The translations under genes were made by a program, and so were the position numbers. DNA of 64,000 nt, taken from NCBI GenBank assembly GCA_964394085.1, contig CAYMWF010000018.1, forward strand, positions 1 to 64,000, in the 5' to 3' direction. The notes below the pieces were generated by a model, which worked only from the letters and a program-made list of their open reading frames with translations, ran no database searches and had not been told where the DNA came from. The first letter of the stretch is position 1; every line of letters begins with the position of its first letter. Below, piece after piece: positions 7,686 through 16,450 of this stretch. The stretch comes from CAYMWF01 sp964394085 [NCBI: uncultured Gemmatimonadota bacterium]. Its GTDB lineage: Bacteria > GCA-2686955 > CAYMWF01.

Positions 7686-8465
7686 TTACCGATCCGCCGA
7701 ATCCTTCTCAGCCTTTTCCAGCCGGAACCCGGATTTCTTCAGGAGGTCGAGGATCGCGGCGCTTTCCCCGCTGATGAATTCTTCGGTGTAGTGCCCCAGG
7801 GTCACCACCTGTCCCATGTTATGGATCCCCTTCTCCTCGAATTCTTTCCGGACCTTCTCGGGCATCTGCTCCCATCGCTCGTCCAGGAAGCGGTAGTATT
7901 CTTTGATTTCTTCGTCTGAAACGACCCGGTAGCCGTTCCTGTGGACCACTCCCTCGAGAGGCATGCGCGGACGAAGCTCCGGTGATTCGTCCGGATGCCC
8001 CAGCCAGACCATCCCGGCGGGGAACACGTATTCAGGCGTGCCGAGCAGTTTATTCAGATCCATCGACAGCACCGCACCGATATAGACGGTGCCCAGCCCG
8101 AGACTCTCCGCGGCCACGACCACGTTCTGGAGGGCGATTACGGCATCCCAGTATCCGATGAACAGGTTGGATGCCTGGTTGAGATAGAAAGGAGCGTCGC
8201 TCAGCTCGAGCCATCGCTTCAAACGGTACTCGTCGACCACCGCGATTATGCAGATCGGGTTGTCCACGACCTCGTCATCGAACAGTTCCCTCTTCTTCGC
8301 CGGATCGTCGACCACTATGAACGAGTAGTGCTGCAGGTTGCCGGCCGTGGCGGCGCGGGTGCCGGCCTCGAGGATCAGATCGAGCGTTTCCGGCTCGATG
8401 GGCTTGTCGGTGAATTTACGGATCGATCGATGGGCTTTCAGGCATTCGATGACTGGGTTGGTCAT
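7686..8465 (-). CDS. nitroreductase-family FMN oxidoreductase
   Basis: The protein is 259 aa. The N-terminus AHRSIRKFTDKPI carries the FMN-phosphate-binding RSxRxF. AGTRAATAGNLQHYSFIVV, NLFIGYWDAVIALQNVVVAAESLGLGTVYIGA and FPAGMVWLGHPDE are the conserved nitroreductase segments, the last one resembling NfsA-type enzymes. It is expected to be a cytoplasmic homodimer using NAD(P)H and FMN to reduce nitro, quinone or flavin substrates; the natural substrate is unknown. The C-terminal 60 residues are longer than in minimal nitroreductases. It is transcribed alone, with the 36-bp repeat array immediately after its stop. Confidence 0.88.
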   Translation of the reverse strand: MTNPVIECLKAHRSIRKFTDKPIEPETLDLILEAGTRAATAGNLQHYSFIVVDDPAKKRELFDDEVVDNPICIIAVVDEYRLKRWLELSDAPFYLNQASNLFIGYWDAVIALQNVVVAAESLGLGTVYIGAVLSMDLNKLLGTPEYVFPAGMVWLGHPDESPELRPRMPLEGVVHRNGYRVVSDEEIKEYYRFLDERWEQMPEKVRKEFEEKGIHNMGQVVTLGHYTEEFISGESAAILDLLKKSGFRLEKAEKDSADR

Positions 8466-8633
8466 TCTTTATTCCTCTCTTCAGGGTGATCCGCGGGTGC
8501 TCTGATCCGGGAGACATCATCTTACCGTAACGGCGAACCGAGGCGCAACGGAAATGAAAAGACCGTGCACCCGGGCATTTTACCACACGCGGCCGAGTCG
8601 CCCCTTCGACAGCAACGTTCAAAGTTGATGCGT

Positions 8634-8665
8634 TTGTGGTTTTATTTCTGAAAATGGTATATAAT
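8634..8665 (+). promoter_or_regulatory. possible promoter overlapping the leader repeats
   Basis: TATAAT at 8660-8665 overlaps the first base of the 24-bp repeat array. The best upstream element, TTGTGG (8634-8639), is 20 bp away, so only the -10 is convincing. Confidence 0.3.
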
Positions 8666-8734
8666 AGATCCAGCAGTCACCTTAACAATAGATCCAGCAG
8701 TCACCTTAACAATAGATCCAGCAGTCTCCTAAAC
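8663..8734 (+). repeat. three tandem 24-bp units in the leader of a beta-helix gene
   Basis: Units start at 8663, 8687 and 8711. Each begins AATAGATCCAGCAGTC. Units 1 and 2 are identical and unit 3 has two changes near its end. The array ends 11 nt before the ATG at 8746. If TATAAT at 8660 is the -10, most of the array is transcribed as leader RNA. Confidence 0.85.
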
Positions 8735-8745
8735 AGGATCGATGC

Positions 8746-10104
8746 ATGAAGAAACGATTTCTCATCCCGCTTTTCAGCATCCTGATAATCGATTTTTCAT
8801 ACGGTTTGACGATTCATGTCCCCGGCGATTTTCCTGCTATTCAAGAGGGTATCGATGAATCGACTCACGGCGATACCGTCCTCGTCTCGCCGGGAACCTA
8901 CACCGGATCCGGCAACCGGGACATCGAGTTCCGGGGTAAAGGTATACTTCTGAAATCCGTGAGCGGACCGGAATCCACCGTGATTGACTGCGAAGGGGAT
9001 GTCCTCGATCAGCACAGGGGTTTCCTGTTTCGTTTCGGAGAAGGGAATGATTCCATCCTGGAAGGATTCACCGTCAGGAATGGCTACGTGCTGGGGCACT
9101 GGCCGGGTGGCTCGGGCGGAGGGATCCTCTGCTCTAATGCATCGTCTCCGACCATAACGAATTGTAGTATAACTTTGAATCTGGCGGAAGGATATGGCGG
9201 AGGCATCTTCTGCGACGGTTACTATGGTGCATGCGATCCGATCATCACCGATTGTACGATAACGGAAAATTTATGCACTGACAGTGGCGGGGGACTCTTC
9301 AGCTGGTTCGGATCTTCTCCGCGCCTTTTCGATTGCGTCATTTCGTCAAACACGGCCGACGGCGACGGTACTCAGAGCGGCGGTGGATTAACCTTTGGAG
9401 ACGACTCCCGGACTTTGATTGTACGATGCTCGATCACCGGCAACGAAGCGACATACGGATTCATTTCCGGATACGGCATCGGCGGGGGAATACACTGTGC
9501 CGAGGTGAACGGACTGATAATGGAAGACTGTTTCGTCTCCCTGAATTCCGCCGTAAATTTCGGCGGCGGGATCTACTGCAGCAACTCTACCTTCACGATG
9601 AACAACTGCACCATCGCCGCAAACGAGACCCAGGATGCGGGCGGCGGTATCTACCTGACCGACTCGAGCAGGCCGATTCTCACGAATTGTACCATAGCGG
9701 GAAACGATGCCGACGATGGCTGCGGTCTTTTCATCGAATATGAAAGCTTCCCGGTTCTTACGAACTGCATTCTCTGGGCTGACTCGCACGAGGAAATACA
9801 GGTCGAGTCGGGGGATATCGCGGTGACATACTCCAACATCGAGGGAGGCTGGCCCGGCGAAGGTAATATCTGCAGTGACCCGCGGTTCGTTGAACCTTAT
9901 CAGCTCGACTTCGGACTGAAACCGGATTCGCCATGCATAGATTCGGGCGATCCGACATTTTCGAATGTTCCGTGGGGCGGTTCGAGAAGGGATATGGGCG
10001 CTTTCGAGTTCGAACTGGGCTGGTACTTAAACGAAGAGGGTTTTATCGTCCGAAAACCTCTCCCGGCGATACATATCACCGGCAGTTCATACCGGGAAGG
10101 ATGA
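8746..10104 (+). CDS. secreted parallel beta-helix protein, 452 aa
   Basis: The signal peptide (residues 1-20) ends near FSYG, followed by LTIHVPGDFPAIQEGIDES and DTVLVSPGTYTG, the same entry as in the 913-aa protein. Helix coils have the pattern PxITNCxIxxNxAxxxGGGIYC, and the domain closes with GNICSDPRFVEPYQLDFGL and DSPCIDSGDPTF. About 25 residues follow the helix, with no anchor motif. SD AGGA lies 7 nt upstream. It is half the size of the 913-aa protein and has a single helix. Role unknown; an extracellular or surface carbohydrate-related function is only suggested by the fold. Confidence 0.85.
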   Translation: MKKRFLIPLFSILIIDFSYGLTIHVPGDFPAIQEGIDESTHGDTVLVSPGTYTGSGNRDIEFRGKGILLKSVSGPESTVIDCEGDVLDQHRGFLFRFGEGNDSILEGFTVRNGYVLGHWPGGSGGGILCSNASSPTITNCSITLNLAEGYGGGIFCDGYYGACDPIITDCTITENLCTDSGGGLFSWFGSSPRLFDCVISSNTADGDGTQSGGGLTFGDDSRTLIVRCSITGNEATYGFISGYGIGGGIHCAEVNGLIMEDCFVSLNSAVNFGGGIYCSNSTFTMNNCTIAANETQDAGGGIYLTDSSRPILTNCTIAGNDADDGCGLFIEYESFPVLTNCILWADSHEEIQVESGDIAVTYSNIEGGWPGEGNICSDPRFVEPYQLDFGLKPDSPCIDSGDPTFSNVPWGGSRRDMGAFEFELGWYLNEEGFIVRKPLPAIHITGSSYREG

Positions 10105-10121
10105 ATTACCTGATACGAAGG

Positions 10122-10697
10122 CTATCCGGCTTCGCGGCGAAGCCTGTCGCCCTCGCGGAGCGCTTCCAGGTTGAGATCTCTGAAGCGCGCGGGGCTGATG
10201 GCCTCGATAGAGGCGATAAGCTGGTCCAGGTTGAAGGGGAAGGAGGAGGTGCCTGCGGCGCACCCGAGCACCACGAGGTTCGATACCAGGGGAGAACCCA
10301 GTCGGAGGGCCGCTGACGACGCATCCACCGTCGTCCAGGGGATGCCCGCTCCGGAAAGGAGATCCGCCACGGGCTTCACGGGGAACCCGGCCGGTGCGTT
10401 TACGAAGAGGGCTCCGCCTTTGCGGCCGTCGTCCTCCGGACGGAGGAATCTCAGGTTCCGGTAGGCTTCATCCGCCTGGAACGAAATCACCGCGTCGGCG
10501 GTTCCGGCACGCACCAGGGGGCTCGAGTATCCGCCCGCCTTCAGGTGGGAAACCACAGACCCGCCCCTCTGGCTCATTCCGTGGGTTTCCGAGCCAATCA
10601 CCCCGAGCCCATCCTGCATCGCCGCCTCCGCAAGGAGCCGCGTCGAAAACAGGATTCCCTGCCCTCCGACCCCGGCCAGGATCATCTGGAACGCCAT
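10122..10697 (-). CDS. iorB: indolepyruvate:ferredoxin oxidoreductase beta subunit
   Basis: The start at 10697 lies 1 nt after the iorA stop, with GGAG upstream; 191 aa. The N-terminus FQMILAGVGGQGILFSTRLLAEAA is the hallmark of 2-oxoacid:acceptor oxidoreductase gamma-type subunits. GSETHGMSQRGGSVVSHLK is the characteristic central motif. With IorA it decarboxylates aryl pyruvates to aryl-acetyl-CoA, reducing ferredoxin; the complex is cytoplasmic. Convergent with the beta-helix gene (17 bp between stops). A GGCTTC/GAAGCC hairpin overlaps its last codons. Confidence 0.92.
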   Translation of the reverse strand: MAFQMILAGVGGQGILFSTRLLAEAAMQDGLGVIGSETHGMSQRGGSVVSHLKAGGYSSPLVRAGTADAVISFQADEAYRNLRFLRPEDDGRKGGALFVNAPAGFPVKPVADLLSGAGIPWTTVDASSAALRLGSPLVSNLVVLGCAAGTSSFPFNLDQLIASIEAISPARFRDLNLEALREGDRLRREAG

Positions 10698-10698
10698 T

Positions 10699-12627
10699 CT
10701 AAATCTCCATCCTGATCGAGTCGTTCTGGCAGGCCTCGATGCAGACGCCGCAGTCCACGCAGAGCATCCGGTCGATCTCCACCACGTTTTTCGATTCATC
10801 GAAAACCAGCGCCGGACACTCGAATTGAGTGATGCACAGCTTGCATCCGTCGCAGTCTTCGGCCACCGCGACGGTTCCCCCGGCCCCGACCGCTTCGTCG
10901 CGGTACGCCACCAGGCACGGCCGTTCCGATATGATCACGGCGACGCCCCCATCCTCAGCGGCGGTGTATTCGAACGCCTCCTTCAGAAGCTCCTTCATGT
11001 CGGAGATCCTGTAGGGATCGATTTTCCGTAAGAATTCGATGCCGCAGCCCCGGATCAGCCTCTCGAGCTCCACTCTCTTGCCGGGTTCGCCGTCCGCCAT
11101 GATGCCCAGGTTCGGGGTCGGCTGCATCCCGGTCATTGCGGTGATCGAGTTGTCGAGAAGCACGAAGATGAAGCGCGCGTCGCTCGCCACCGCGTCGATC
11201 AGCGCCGGAACGCCGGAATGGTAGAAGGTCGAATCGCCCATGGTGGCGACCACGGGCTGCAGCTTGCCGTCCTGCCTGTATGCATGGTAGAGGCCAGTCG
11301 CCAGGGTCAGGCCGGCGCCCATGTCGAGCACCGTGTCAACCGCCTTGAGGTTGATTCCGAGGGTGTAGCAGCCGATGTCGCTCGTGAAGATCGCCCGCGG
11401 CAGGGCTTTCCGGATGGCGTAGAACGCTGCCCGGTGGCCGCATCCCGGGCAGAGGGTAGGTCTGCGGACTTCGAGCCCGATCTCCCCGGCGGCCGATTCC
11501 GCCGACCCGACCCACTCGAGTGCGGCGCCCGCACCCTCGATCCCGCCGGCGAAATCGGACAGCACCCGGTAAATCACTTCCGGCGTGAGCTCGCCCTCCG
11601 GAGGGACGCTGCCGTCCAGTCGTCCGTGAAGGTTCGACTTGTCCTTCACCTGCAGCTCTATCGTGTAATCGGGATCCTCGAGAACAAGGACGTCGTCATG
11701 TTCCGCGAGAAAAGCGTCGACCAGGTCCGCGGGCAGCGGATGGGGCGTTCCGATCTTGAGAACGGAAAACCTGTCTCCGAGACCGGCTTCGCCCAGGATA
11801 TCCTTGACAACGGCGAAGGAGACCCCGGCAGCGATGATGCCCTTTTTCGGCCCGTCGCCGCCTGTTCCCGCTTCTCCCGACGCGGCTCTCTCCGTCCCAG
11901 CGGCCCCGCCGTCGTCGCGAACCAAGTAATTCAGCCCCGGCGATCGCTCGAGGGCGCTGCGGATGCGGACGAGTTTTTCGTTAAGCTGCTTATGCAGGTG
12001 GAAGCGGTAGGCCGGGGTCGCTGCCCAGCGGTGGGGATTCTTCTTGAACCGCGCGGGTCGCTCGAGGAGCGTCACGGGCTCGAGCGGCACATCCATCCTG
12101 GCGTGGCATATCCTGATCGACGGGCGCAGCATGACCGGAATCTCGTATTCCTCGGACAGGGCGAACGCCTCCGCCACCATCTCCTTCGCTTCGAGCGGGT
12201 CGGAGGGATCGAAGACCGGGATCTTGGCGAAGAGGGCGAAGAATCTCGAATCCTGCTCGGTCTGGGACGAGTGGGGGCCGGGATCGTCGGCCGAAATGAC
12301 CACGAACCCGCCTTTCACCCCCGTATACACGGCGCTCATGAGGGAGTCGGAGGCCACGTTGAGCCCGACCTGCTTCATGATGACGGCGGCGCGCTTGCCG
12401 GTGTAGGCCGCCGCCAGCGCCTCGTCGAACGCCACCTTCTCGTTCACGGCCCAGTGGGTGAAAATGGAGCTTTTCTCCATCTTCTTGAACCTGACCACCG
12501 CCGGCAGGATTTCGGAACTCGGCGTCCCCGGGTAGGATGCGACCACGTGGCAGCCCGCCTCGACGAGTCCTCTGCCGATCGCTTCGTTGCCCAGGAGAAT
12601 CGCCCGGGGAGCCTTCTTCCCGCTCAC
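10699..12627 (-). CDS. iorA: indolepyruvate:ferredoxin oxidoreductase alpha subunit
   Basis: The protein is 642 aa. The N-terminal pyrimidine-binding part includes LLGNEAIGRGLVEAG and YPGTPSSEI. The TPP-binding part includes CPGCGHRAAFYAIRKALP and a GDSTFYHSGVPALIDAV motif. The C-terminus carries two [4Fe-4S] sets, from C592 (CDGCKLC..C) and C623 (CVDCGVCIEAC), matching the family's ferredoxin tail. GTG start with GGGGAGG 5 nt upstream. The start overlaps the aminotransferase stop by 4 bp, so the three genes are translationally coupled: aminotransferase, then IorA, then IorB. Confidence 0.95.
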   Translation of the reverse strand: MSGKKAPRAILLGNEAIGRGLVEAGCHVVASYPGTPSSEILPAVVRFKKMEKSSIFTHWAVNEKVAFDEALAAAYTGKRAAVIMKQVGLNVASDSLMSAVYTGVKGGFVVISADDPGPHSSQTEQDSRFFALFAKIPVFDPSDPLEAKEMVAEAFALSEEYEIPVMLRPSIRICHARMDVPLEPVTLLERPARFKKNPHRWAATPAYRFHLHKQLNEKLVRIRSALERSPGLNYLVRDDGGAAGTERAASGEAGTGGDGPKKGIIAAGVSFAVVKDILGEAGLGDRFSVLKIGTPHPLPADLVDAFLAEHDDVLVLEDPDYTIELQVKDKSNLHGRLDGSVPPEGELTPEVIYRVLSDFAGGIEGAGAALEWVGSAESAAGEIGLEVRRPTLCPGCGHRAAFYAIRKALPRAIFTSDIGCYTLGINLKAVDTVLDMGAGLTLATGLYHAYRQDGKLQPVVATMGDSTFYHSGVPALIDAVASDARFIFVLLDNSITAMTGMQPTPNLGIMADGEPGKRVELERLIRGCGIEFLRKIDPYRISDMKELLKEAFEYTAAEDGGVAVIISERPCLVAYRDEAVGAGGTVAVAEDCDGCKLCITQFECPALVFDESKNVVEIDRMLCVDCGVCIEACQNDSIRMEI

Positions 12628-13742
12628 AGCACCTCCCCGAGCTCGCGGATGAAAATTTCGTTTTCTTCCATCGTCCCCACCGTCAACCTGATTTTCGATT
12701 CGATCCTCGGATGCGGAATCGGTCGCACTATCAGCCCCTTCTCCAGGAGCGCCCGGTAAACTTCCATGCCGCTCCTCTCCAGCTCTATCAGCAGAAAGTT
12801 CGCCCTGGTCAGGCAGGGCCGGAGTCCCAGCCGCCGCAGCTCCCCGCTCAGGTAACTCTTTCCCTCTTCGTTCAGGTCGAACCCGGCCCGCACATGGTCC
12901 GTATCGTCGAGGGCCGCAATCGCCGCACGCTCCGCGCAGGTGCTGACCGAAAAGGGCCCCCTCACCCGGTTCAGGTTGCCGATTATCTCCTCGTCGGCAA
13001 TGCCGTAACCGACCCTCAGTCCGGCGAGCGCGTGGATCTTCGAAAACGTGCGCAGGATGACGAGGTTCTTATGTTCTCTCAGGAGGTCGAGCCCATGGCG
13101 GCCGTACTCTTCACCGGTATATTCGATGTATGCCAGGTCTAAAACGACGAGCACGCTGCCCGGCACCCGCTCCAGAAAAGCGGCCATCCTGTCGTAGCCT
13201 ACCATCAGTCCCGTGGGATTATTGGGACTGGCGATGAAGATGATCCTGGTTCTGTCGCTGATTGCGGCGAGCATCGCCTCCAGATCGTAGTTGAATCCTT
13301 CGTCGAGGGGAACGATTCGCGGCTCCGCCCCGTAAAGCAGGGGGAAAGAATGGTAAACGGGGAAGGAGAGGTCGGCGGTGAGGGCCTCGTCACCCGGCGA
13401 TAAGAGGCTTTCGCAGATCCATTTCATCACCTCCACCGACCCGGCCCCGACGATGAGATTCCCACCGGGCATACCCACGTGTTTACTCAACCTCCGGAGC
13501 AGTGCAAAATAGCTCGAATCGGGGTAGATATGGACATCCGGAATGCTCGCGGCCAGGGCTTCCCGGGCCCGCTTCGAGGGCCCAAGGGGATTCTCGTTGG
13601 AAGCCATCTTGATTATGCGGTCGACATTGAACTCCCGCCGGACCTCGGATTCGGGTTTGCCCGGAGCATAACCCGGTATCCTGAAGATACTCTCTTTCCA
13701 ATTAAGGCCAGTCTTCTCACCGTCTGTCTCAGGAATACTCAT
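12624..13742 (-). CDS. hisC: class II aminotransferase, HisC-like (probably aromatic)
   Basis: The protein is 372 aa. Conserved PLP-enzyme features are SNENPLGPSK (46-57), SPNNPTG (172-178), D202 in LDLAYIEY, and the Schiff-base K235 in RTFSKIHALAGLRVGYG. The usual DEAY of HisC is DLAY here, with Leu at 203. HisC-family enzymes use histidinol phosphate, but many members act on aromatic amino acids. The 4-bp overlap with iorA makes an aromatic substrate attractive: amino acid to aryl pyruvate, which IorAB then oxidises. No other his genes are nearby. The symbol reflects family, not proven substrate. Confidence 0.8.
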   Translation of the reverse strand: MSIPETDGEKTGLNWKESIFRIPGYAPGKPESEVRREFNVDRIIKMASNENPLGPSKRAREALAASIPDVHIYPDSSYFALLRRLSKHVGMPGGNLIVGAGSVEVMKWICESLLSPGDEALTADLSFPVYHSFPLLYGAEPRIVPLDEGFNYDLEAMLAAISDRTRIIFIASPNNPTGLMVGYDRMAAFLERVPGSVLVVLDLAYIEYTGEEYGRHGLDLLREHKNLVILRTFSKIHALAGLRVGYGIADEEIIGNLNRVRGPFSVSTCAERAAIAALDDTDHVRAGFDLNEEGKSYLSGELRRLGLRPCLTRANFLLIELERSGMEVYRALLEKGLIVRPIPHPRIESKIRLTVGTMEENEIFIRELGEVL

Positions 13743-14169
13743 GCGCTCGAGTTTCCTTTCGATTTCAACGACCCGCTTCTGCGGCCGTCGAGCCCGGAAA
13801 CCGCCCGGCAGCCGCCCTGGGTCGAATCGTCCGGCCGTAAGTCGCCGTTAAAGGCAGTTTCTACTTCCCTCAACGGTGTAAGAATCGGCAGCCGGCATCA
13901 CCGCCGCCGCCGCTTCTCCCCGATTGCCGAACCGGATAACGAACGGATCGAATGTAACCGAAAGGCTCGAAAGATGTCAACACGTCCGGCACCGTTTCCG
14001 CTGAATCGTGCGGCCCGAAGGGAACGGTAGCCGGACCGATCGAACCTCTGCGTTATCCGCCGGCCGATGGTGTCGTCGCGGCCCGTCGTTGCATGTCTTC
14101 CATTTTTCCACTATACTTGATTTTATGCACCTCGTTTTGATCCCGAACATCTCCGGACGGAGGAAAATC
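13743..14169. other. divergent intergenic region
   Basis: The 427 bp lie between the leftward aminotransferase operon and the rightward propeller gene. A clear rightward promoter is present at 14089-14117. No leftward promoter was recognised with confidence. No credible small gene. Confidence 0.5.
14089..14117 (+). promoter_or_regulatory. sigma-70-type promoter of the propeller gene
   Basis: TTGCAT (14089-14094), a 17-bp spacer and TATACT (14112-14117). The expected start is about 14124, giving a leader near 46 nt. The same TTGCAT with a 17-bp spacer occurs before the ParA-CBM operon. Confidence 0.7.
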
Positions 14170-15855
14170 ATGAAATCCCTGTCAATAATTTCAGTACTTT
14201 TCATTTGTATCGTATCCGTTACGGCGGCGGCTCCGCTTCCGGCCGTTTCGACCGGAACCAGGATCCAAGTAGACGGCTCGGGAGCCTTTGCCGTGTCCGG
14301 CCTCACGGGTGACGGGGTCGCGGCTGGCGGGGGATATCCTGCGGGTGAAATCCTGCTTCCGCCGCCGGCGGTTCAGTGGATTATCGGCGACGGAGGGCTC
14401 GATTACATACCTTACGACGTGGCTATCGGCGCAGGCGGCGGACTGGCCCTCTGGGGCGATTATCTGAACAACGAGAGAGCCGCCCTGTTTTCGACCACGA
14501 CAAATGATGACTCCGAAGCCCTCGTATGGGAGGATACGGAGCTTTACGAGACCCTTTCCAATATTTACTGCGCAGCTTCCGACGAAACGGACAGGTTCGT
14601 GGCCGCCGCCCGGTTCGAACCGGTCCGCGGCTCCGGCTCCCAGCAAACCGTGCTGTACGGATACGGCTCCGGAAGCGCCGTCCCCGAATGGGTCTACGCG
14701 TTCCCGCTCGAAACCGATAAATTACCGAGAATCAAGATGTCGAAAGACGGCTCCCTCGTCGTCGCGGTTCTTAATGACGACGCCAGCAGCGTCATCGAGA
14801 TAACCTGTCTCGATGCGGACACCGGAACACTCGAATTCACCGATTCTTTGGACGGAGGATTCGTCAGGGTTTTCGACATGAGCGACGACGGGTCTCTTCT
14901 CTATATTTTCGACAGCGGCAATAACCGCATCCTTGTCTACGACACCGATGCCGGGGAAATCATCTACACCGGCACCGGGAGCGGCGGATTCGACAGCCAT
15001 GCCATATCGGGTGACGGATCCGCTTTCGCCTTCGGCGGCTTCGGGACGCTGAAATACTACGAATGGGACGGTGCCACCTACGTCTGGAAGTTCACTCACG
15101 CGGTTTCAGGTCTTGTTTACTGTGCCCGCTGCGATCTCTCGACCGACGGCGGCGTCCTGGCCGCGGCTTTCTACAATTATGGAACCGGGCTCGATTTCAG
15201 CGTCTTGTCCCTCGACGGAGCCACCGGAGACGTCCTGTTCCAGGGAGACTTCACCGGCGGCGGTGGATACCAGAACTACCCGGCCGATATCCGGGTCACG
15301 GGTGACGGTTCGAGGATCGTTTACGGCGGCTGGGGGGATCAGTTCAACACCAATCCCGAGGTCATGGTCTTCGATGGTGACGGGGTTCCCGCCGCGTCCA
15401 TCGACACAAGGGGTTCGGTCTTCTCGGTGGATATCTCTACGGATGGTCAGTATGTCGTATCGGGCTCCAAGTCGATACACGCCAACGTGAGCGGCAGGGG
15501 AGGGGACCATGCATGCCTGTATATGGGTGGAGAGGAACTTGCGGTGAACGGAGTTCCCAGGCTCTCCTCCACGGTGGCCGTCACCGTTGAGGGAGAACCC
15601 GGTGAAACAGTGCTTCTCGCCGGAAGCCTGAACGAGGTCGAGTTCGAAACGGCCTGGGGAGTCCTGCGCGTCGATCCCGACGATTACTACGAGCTCGGAG
15701 AAGTGACCATACCCGGCTCGGGAGTGGCGGAGTTTGAAGTTCCGGTGCCCGCGGCGCCCCCTCTTGCCGGCAAAAAAGCCGTAATTCAGGCGCTCATCAC
15801 CGGAGGCGGCAACCCGAGGTTCACCAACGCCAGGATTTTCTGGTTTCTTCCCTGA
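14170..15855 (+). CDS. secreted beta-propeller-like (WD40/YVTN-type) protein
   Basis: The protein is 561 aa; the start at 14170 is supported by GGAGG 7 nt upstream and a signal peptide (MKSLSIISVLFICIVSVTAAAP). About residues 70-440 contain repeated blades with SxDGSxxxxG, DADTG and SGDGSAFAFGG or VTGDGSRIVYGG motifs, as in WD40-like propellers. A C-terminal all-beta stretch (about 460-561) ends in ALITGGGNPRFTNARIFWF. Likely periplasmic or surface-exposed; the ligand is unknown. It stands alone between an 800-bp repeat-rich gap and the aminotransferase operon. No enzyme motif was found. Confidence 0.75.
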   Translation: MKSLSIISVLFICIVSVTAAAPLPAVSTGTRIQVDGSGAFAVSGLTGDGVAAGGGYPAGEILLPPPAVQWIIGDGGLDYIPYDVAIGAGGGLALWGDYLNNERAALFSTTTNDDSEALVWEDTELYETLSNIYCAASDETDRFVAAARFEPVRGSGSQQTVLYGYGSGSAVPEWVYAFPLETDKLPRIKMSKDGSLVVAVLNDDASSVIEITCLDADTGTLEFTDSLDGGFVRVFDMSDDGSLLYIFDSGNNRILVYDTDAGEIIYTGTGSGGFDSHAISGDGSAFAFGGFGTLKYYEWDGATYVWKFTHAVSGLVYCARCDLSTDGGVLAAAFYNYGTGLDFSVLSLDGATGDVLFQGDFTGGGGYQNYPADIRVTGDGSRIVYGGWGDQFNTNPEVMVFDGDGVPAASIDTRGSVFSVDISTDGQYVVSGSKSIHANVSGRGGDHACLYMGGEELAVNGVPRLSSTVAVTVEGEPGETVLLAGSLNEVEFETAWGVLRVDPDDYYELGEVTIPGSGVAEFEVPVPAAPPLAGKKAVIQALITGGGNPRFTNARIFWFLP

Positions 15856-15891
15856 GAAATCCGGCGTCCGTTCAGCGGCTTCGGACGTGAA

Positions 15892-15907
15892 TTCCCCACG
15901 TGGGGAA
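15892..15907. repeat. perfect 16-bp palindrome TTCCCCACGTGGGGAA
   Basis: A perfect inverted repeat centred on CACGTG, 36 bp after the propeller stop. The same core with different flanks appears at 640-655 and at 16451-16464. It could be a protein-binding site or a REP-like relic. Confidence 0.7.
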
Positions 15908-16450
15908 AGCCGAAAAGTGGATCAGTCCCCCTTTAGCTGATTCAGGCGGAATTCTTCACGTCAGACTGGGTAAAAAGTCCTCTTGTCGGCAGAAATCGTT
16001 TTGAACCCCATGAATAAGAGCCCCCGTGACAGGTGGAGAAGGGAGCGCCTTCCCGCCCTGAGGAGCACGCTGCGTCATCCGGCTCCACTAACCCTCACTC
16101 CGGGAAGCGCTGAAACTCGCTGCAATCGCCTCCTGCTCCCCGCACTTGCCCGCAACATCCCAGCCCTCCAGCTGCTCGCAGCAGCCCAGCCTCACCGCAG
16201 CTCAAACATCAGCGCTTCTTATCCTCTTCTCGGGAAGTGTCGCCCCCGCCGTTTCCCATGCTCGTTTTGTCAGGTGAACAGCCATTTTCAATCCTGAAAT
16301 GGCTTCACGGATTCCCTCGCGTAAGTCGACATCTCCCAACCCCGGATGACTCCGCTATGTCCTCCGGGCAGAAAGGAGCTCCCTCCCCATCTCCCCGGCG
16401 ACGAAGCCTGGAAGAAGGTGACTGAAACTCGTATCCTCTTTTTGACCCAG

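Noticed and set aside
7503-7919. 138-aa frame with a 12-residue repeat
   Set aside because: It is antisense to the nitroreductase at its 3' end, and the repeat is better described as a non-coding minisatellite.
10128-10144. Rho-independent terminator between convergent genes
   Set aside because: The hairpin GGCTTC/GAAGCC lies within the iorB C-terminal codons and no T-run follows.
11218-12759. 513-aa plus-strand open frame opposite iorA
   Set aside because: It is antisense to a gene with clear family motifs and has Arg/Gly/His-rich composition, typical of frames opposite G+C-rich genes.
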